Shown here in pieces: positions 37,044 through 41,655 of a stretch of DNA of 41,655 nt. The notes beneath the pieces are model-generated. The model was given only the letters and a program-made list of their open reading frames with translations. It had not been told where the DNA came from and ran no database searches. The position numbers were made by a program, and so were the translations under genes. Position 1 is the stretch's first letter, and every line of letters begins with the position of its first letter. The stretch is from Novosphingobium sp. (GTDB lineage: Bacteria; Pseudomonadota; Alphaproteobacteria; Sphingomonadales; Sphingomonadaceae), in assembly GCF_020852455.1 (NCBI RefSeq), contig NZ_JADZAT010000011.1, positions 1-41,655 of the forward strand, given 5' to 3'.

Positions 37044-38406
37044 CCTGGCGATCACCCTTTTCACGCTGGCGTTCCTGGCGCTGGGGTTCCGCAAGCCGTT
37101 CCTGTGGGTGCTGGCCTTTCTCTATATCGATACGCTCAGCCCGCAGATGATTTCGTACCGGCTGCTGGCATCAATGTCGATTTCGCTGGTGGCATTCGTG
37201 CTGGCCTTTGGCGGCTGGGTGGTGCTTGATGACAAGCGCGACAGCCGCTTCACCATGCGTCAGGGGATCATCGCGGTGCTGCTGGTCTATTGCGGGCTCA
37301 CCACCATGTTTGCCGACTTCCCGGTCGAGGCGGCGGACAAGTGGGCGTGGGTCTGGAAAGCGCTGGTCTTTGCGATCTTCCTGCCGCTGACGCTACGCAC
37401 GCGCCTCAGGATCGAAGCCGCCGCGCTGGTCATGGTCCTGTCGGTTGGCACGATCATCATCAACGGCGGGATCAAGACGCTGGGCGGCGGTGGCGGCTAT
37501 GGCACGCTGCACTTGCTGATCGACACCAATTTCGGCCTGTACGAAGGCTCGATCATCTCGCTGGTTGCGATCGCGGTGATTCCGCTGATCCTGTGGCTGA
37601 TGAAGCACGGGACGATTTTTCCACCCGACTGGCGGGTCAAGCTGTTCGGGGTCGCGCTGATCTTTGCCTGTGCGCTGATTCCGGTCGGCACCCAGGCGCG
37701 CACCGGGCTGGTCTGTCTGGGTCTGCTGGCGGTGCTGTCGCTGCGCACGGTCAAACGGCGCTTCCTGTATCTGGGGATGATGGCCGGCCTTGTTGTGATC
37801 GCCATTCCGTTGCTGCCCGACAGCTTTACCAAACGGATGAACACGATTGAAAACCACCAGGCCGACCAGTCCGCCTCGACCCGCATGGCGGTGTGGATGT
37901 GGACGCTCGACTATGTGAAAGACCATCCGCTGGGTGGTGGTTTCGACGCCTATCGCAGCAACAAGGTCAAGGTCGAACTGGTCAAGGTCGAAGGCGAAGG
38001 CAACAACACCTCGCGCGATGTTACCGAAGTTGAAGAGACATCCCGCGCCTATCATTCCAGCTATTTCGAGATGCTGGGCGAACAGGGCTGGCCCGGCCTG
38101 TTCCTGTGGCTGTGGCTGCTGCTGTCGGGGCTGTGGCAGATGGAGAAGATCCGCGCCCGCTGGAAGAACCGCACCGGCGAAGGCGAAACCTGGCAGGCGC
38201 CGCTGGCCAACGCGTTGCAGCAGTCCTTGCTGGTCTACATGCTGGGCGGTGCCTTCGTCGGAATCGCGTTCCAGCCGTTCTGCTACATGCTGATCGGGCT
38301 GCAGTGCGGGCTGTGGTCCTATCTCAAGCGAGTCGATTCGCCGACCGGGCCGCAACTGCGCACGAAACCCGCACTCAGCATCGGCAATGCCGTAGCGGCA
38401 CGCTAG
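37036..38406 (+). CDS. Exosortase A-associated O-antigen ligase/polymerase-like protein (TIGR03097 type)
   Basis: A 456-residue integral membrane protein with about ten to twelve helices. LFTLAFLALGFRKPFLWVLAFLYID in the N-terminal part (DUF5935-like), WRVKLFGVALIFACALIPVGTQARTGLVC in the middle and the Wzy/WaaL-type periplasmic loop with YHSSYFEMLGEQGWPGLFLWLWLL fit the XrtA-associated O-glycosylation ligase group. It would polymerise or transfer polysaccharide repeat units on the periplasmic face. GTG 37036 gives the family's usual N-terminus, LDLAITLFTLAF; the longer frame from 36946 is rejected. It probably works with the glycosyltransferase encoded divergently at 35617-36846. Confidence 0.92.
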   Translation: MLDLAITLFTLAFLALGFRKPFLWVLAFLYIDTLSPQMISYRLLASMSISLVAFVLAFGGWVVLDDKRDSRFTMRQGIIAVLLVYCGLTTMFADFPVEAADKWAWVWKALVFAIFLPLTLRTRLRIEAAALVMVLSVGTIIINGGIKTLGGGGGYGTLHLLIDTNFGLYEGSIISLVAIAVIPLILWLMKHGTIFPPDWRVKLFGVALIFACALIPVGTQARTGLVCLGLLAVLSLRTVKRRFLYLGMMAGLVVIAIPLLPDSFTKRMNTIENHQADQSASTRMAVWMWTLDYVKDHPLGGGFDAYRSNKVKVELVKVEGEGNNTSRDVTEVEETSRAYHSSYFEMLGEQGWPGLFLWLWLLLSGLWQMEKIRARWKNRTGEGETWQAPLANALQQSLLVYMLGGAFVGIAFQPFCYMLIGLQCGLWSYLKRVDSPTGPQLRTKPALSIGNAVAAR

Positions 38407-38470
38407 CGCGTGTTGCACCGCAGCGCGGCTTGGGCCATGACTGCGCCTTTCCGAGGACAAGGAGAGGCCA

Positions 38471-38920
38471 ATGACCCCCCAAGAAATGCAGGCCAAGACC
38501 GGCGAAGTGATCGGCGTTTCGGACTGGTTCCACGTCACCCAGGAACGGATCAACATGTTCGCCGAGGCAACCGGCGATCACCAGTTCATCCATGTTGACG
38601 AGGAAAAGGCCAAGCTGACCCCTTTCGGCGGAACCATCGCTCATGGCTTCCTGACGCTGTCGCTGCTGCCGGTGCTTGGCGCGATGACCCAGGGCGCGCG
38701 CGTCGATGGCGTCAAGATGGGCGTCAACTATGGCGGCAACAAAACCCGCTTCATCTCGCCCGTGCGCGCCGGCAAGCGCGTGCGCAGCCACACCAAGCTG
38801 CTCGAACTGGTCGAGAAGCGCCCCGGTCAGTGGCAGCAGACCAACGAAGTGACCATCGAGATCGAAGGCGAAGACAAGCCCGCGCTGATCTGTGAATGGA
38901 TCACGATGTTCTTCGTGTGA
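38471..38920 (+). CDS. MaoC family enoyl-CoA hydratase
   Basis: A 149-residue hot-dog fold protein. The catalytic Asp and His lie in ATGDHQFIHVDEEKA, the hydratase 2 motif, and the TPFGGTIAHGFLTLSLLP segment that forms the central helix is intact. It adds water to trans-2-enoyl-CoA to give (R)-3-hydroxyacyl-CoA. GGAG at 38461-38464 stands 6 bases before the ATG. It is followed by a thiolase gene, so the two likely serve fatty-acid or related acyl-CoA metabolism together, perhaps polyhydroxyalkanoate supply. Confidence 0.93.
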   Translation: MTPQEMQAKTGEVIGVSDWFHVTQERINMFAEATGDHQFIHVDEEKAKLTPFGGTIAHGFLTLSLLPVLGAMTQGARVDGVKMGVNYGGNKTRFISPVRAGKRVRSHTKLLELVEKRPGQWQQTNEVTIEIEGEDKPALICEWITMFFV

Positions 38921-38928
38921 TCGACTCC

Positions 38929-38940
38929 CTCCCCGGGGAG
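38929..38940. repeat. 12-bp GC palindrome between MaoC and thiolase genes
   Basis: CTCCCCGGGGAG is a perfect palindrome 8 bases after the MaoC stop. It has no loop and no T-run, so a terminator role is doubtful; the two genes are probably still cotranscribed. Confidence 0.4.
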
Positions 38941-38972
38941 CCGCACCAGTATAACCAATCAAGGAATTACCC

Positions 38973-40157
<1,185 letters not shown>

Positions 40158-40158
40158 A

Positions 40159-40719
40159 GTGAGGCTTCCCGCGCCCCGGATTGCCCCGCTCAGCGATGAG
40201 CAGCTCCCTCCGGCGGCGCGGGAGGTGCTCGATGCACTTCCCGAATACGCCCGCGGCTTCAACATTTTCCGCACCCAGGCGCACAATCCGGAGGCGCTCG
40301 CCGCGTTCCTTGCCTGGGGCAACTACGTCTTGTCTGCGCGCAACAGCCTGACGCCGCGCCAGCGCGAACTGGCGATCCTGCGCACCGGCTGGAACTGCAA
40401 GGCCGGTTACGAATGGGCCCAGCACGTGGTGATCGGCCTCAACTCCGGCATTGCCGAAAGCGAGATCCCCGCGATCAAGGCCGGACCCGATGCGCTCCAC
40501 TGGGACCCGCTTGAGGCGGCGATCCTGCGGGCCTGCGACGAACTCGGCCAGAACCACCACATCGCCGACGCCACTTGGGCAGAGCTGGCCCCGCTGGGCG
40601 ATACCGGCCGGGTCGATCTGATCTATACCGTCGGCCAGTACACCCAGGTTTCGATGCTGCTCAACAGCTGCGGGGTCCAGCTCGATCCCGGCCTGCGCCG
40701 CGATCCCGATCTGGGCTGA
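40159..40719 (+). CDS. Carboxymuconolactone decarboxylase-like (AhpD-fold) protein
   Basis: A 186-residue all-helical protein of the CMD/AhpD superfamily. RNSLTPRQRELAILRTGWNCKAGYEWAQHVVIGLNSGI contains the conserved E and the C-x6-H pattern (NCKAGYEWAQH) that forms the proton-relay site in relatives; there is no AhpD-type CxxC pair. RRGI-like alkylhydroperoxidase activity is therefore not certain, and a decarboxylase-type or unknown role is possible. The GTG at 40159 follows the thiolase stop by one base, so it depends on the same transcript. Confidence 0.86.
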   Translation: MRLPAPRIAPLSDEQLPPAAREVLDALPEYARGFNIFRTQAHNPEALAAFLAWGNYVLSARNSLTPRQRELAILRTGWNCKAGYEWAQHVVIGLNSGIAESEIPAIKAGPDALHWDPLEAAILRACDELGQNHHIADATWAELAPLGDTGRVDLIYTVGQYTQVSMLLNSCGVQLDPGLRRDPDLG

Positions 40720-40776
40720 GCTTGCCATTCTTGCGGGCAAAGCGCATTCTCTGCGCCTGACGGGGAGTGCAGCATC

Positions 40777-41406
40777 ATGACCGAAAGCCTTGGCATCGTT
40801 GAAATTCTCGGCATCGCGGGCTCGGTCAGCTTGCTCTCTGGCTGGCGGCTCTACCTCACTGCCTTGGCCACCGGCCTCGCCATGCATTTCCAGGTGCTGC
40901 CGCTGCCCGAACATCTGCAATCGCTGCAAGTCCTGGCCAATCCCTGGGTGATGGGCGTGGCCGGGCTGGCCGCCTTCATGGAATTCTTCGCCGACAAGGT
41001 GCTGTGGCTCGATTCACTCTGGGATACGGTCCACACCTTTATCCGCCCGGTCGGCGGCGCGCTGCTGACGCTGGCGGTAATCGATCCGGCCGATCCGGCC
41101 ACCCAGGCAATTGCCTTCATCCTGGGCGGGGGGGCCTCTCTGCTGGCGCATGGGGGCAAGGCCAGCGCGCGGGCGGTGGTCAACACCAGTCCCGAACCCT
41201 TCAGCAATGTAGCGGTGTCCACCTTGGAAGACGTCGCTACCACCGGACTGCTCTATCTGGCCTATACCAACCCGGTTGCCGCCGGGGCAGTGGCCCTGGT
41301 GCTGCTGGTACTGACCCTGGCGCTGATGGTCCTTGCCTGGCGCGTGCTGCGCCGGGTGGTCTTGCGGGTGCAGGACGAACCTGCCCCGTCAGCGCCAAAG
41401 TCTTAG
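40777..41406 (+). CDS. DUF4126 family membrane protein
   Basis: A 209-residue integral membrane protein with about five to six hydrophobic helices. SVSLLSGWRLYLTALATGLAMHF, MEFFADKVLWLDSLWDTVHTFIRPVGGALL and ILGGGASLLAHGGKASARAVVNTSPEP are the DUF4126 signatures. The conserved Gly-rich AHGGKASAR loop and the acidic DKVLWLD segment suggest a transport-like fold, but no function has been assigned to the family as far as I know. GGGGAG lies about 9-10 bases ahead of the ATG. Confidence 0.9.
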   Translation: MTESLGIVEILGIAGSVSLLSGWRLYLTALATGLAMHFQVLPLPEHLQSLQVLANPWVMGVAGLAAFMEFFADKVLWLDSLWDTVHTFIRPVGGALLTLAVIDPADPATQAIAFILGGGASLLAHGGKASARAVVNTSPEPFSNVAVSTLEDVATTGLLYLAYTNPVAAGAVALVLLVLTLALMVLAWRVLRRVVLRVQDEPAPSAPKS

Positions 41407-41655
41407 AGCCTGTCCTGATTAGGTGGAGGCATCGTCATCGCATCTGGAAGGCCGCTGTATAGACGCGGCGTGCGGCAGGAGCTGGTTGCCCCTGCAAGCG
41501 ACGCGACGCCGCCAGCGGCCTTCCTGAGGCGACCCCGCAGGGGCGGGCCGAATTTGGCCCAGCGCCGCGTTGCTCGTCGGTCACTATGCAACGGCATGGC
41601 TCCCTCCTCGCGCCTCACGCTGAGCCAAATTCGGCTCCGCGTCGACGCCTCCGCC
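41407..41655. other. Gene-poor right end with an inverted repeat
   Basis: No convincing gene is seen in the last 249 bases. A minus-strand frame (41403-41618) exists but is Arg/Ala-rich and unlike a folded protein. The stretch is compositionally structured: an imperfect inverted repeat (41545-41564 with 41618-41637) and many GC palindromes. It may be an interspersed repeat or the edge of a mobile element lying beyond the window. Confidence 0.45.
41545..41637. repeat. Imperfect 20-bp inverted repeat
   Basis: GGGCCGAATTTGGCCCAGCG (41545-41564) matches the reverse complement of CGCTGAGCCAAATTCGGCTC (41618-41637) at 18 of 20 positions, 53 bases apart. Each arm is itself nearly palindromic (GGCCGAATTTGGCC; AGCCAAATTCGGCT). 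Confidence 0.65.

Overview
The window reads as a chromosomal segment of a GC-rich alphaproteobacterium, most likely a sphingomonad (Sphingomonadaceae/Erythrobacteraceae). The evidence is the set of protein types and their arrangement: a short ribonuclease D next to lptC-lptA, an exosortase-A (XrtA) type glycosyltransferase and O-antigen ligase-like protein, a malic enzyme fused to a phosphotransacetylase-like domain, and many start/stop-coupled genes. The genus is an inference and was not tested.

Positions 1 to about 6430 are an accessory region with a defence-island flavour. It holds the first codons of a gene leaving the window (1-53), a probable modification-dependent nuclease (387-1415), a translationally coupled pair made of a TIR-like protein and a small nuclease-fold-like protein (1622-3369), a phospholipase D-superfamily protein (3614-5305), and an AbiEi/DUF6088-type winged-helix antitoxin-like protein (5458-6141). 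Two TGTCCGAAA dyads lie at the start of the last gene. No intact toxin partner follows it; there is only a short, possibly frameshifted remnant.

Positions 6431 to 41406 are core chromosome. In order they hold: an Asp/Glu racemase and a TSUP permease; a CitE-like lyase, a GNAT acetyltransferase and maeB on the minus strand; mutS and two tiny membrane proteins; a tightly coupled minus-strand cluster (rnd, lptC, lptA, a nucleotidyltransferase-like protein, a WcaI-type glycosyltransferase); ung; a convergent pair of acyl-CoA dehydrogenases; a membrane protein; an ATP-grasp protein; a LysR regulator divergent from pirin and DoxX; a membrane-anchored LuxR-type regulator and a DUF4199 protein; gltD-gltB (glutamate synthase); a large Ala/Pro-rich membrane protein; an exosortase-associated glycosyltransferase; an exosortase-associated O-ligase; MaoC hydratase, thiolase and a carboxymuconolactone decarboxylase-like protein; and a DUF4126 membrane protein. 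The last 250 bases hold no convincing gene but contain an inverted repeat.

Three functional threads stand out: defence or mobile-element conflict at the left end, cell envelope and exopolysaccharide (LptA/LptC, WcaI-like and XrtA-type proteins), and central carbon and nitrogen metabolism (MaeB, GltBD, acyl-CoA enzymes). Four convergent gene pairs in the core part each share the same 4-base CTAA or CTAG stop overlap. I saw no rRNA, tRNA, CRISPR array or intact insertion sequence, although a similarity search was not possible.
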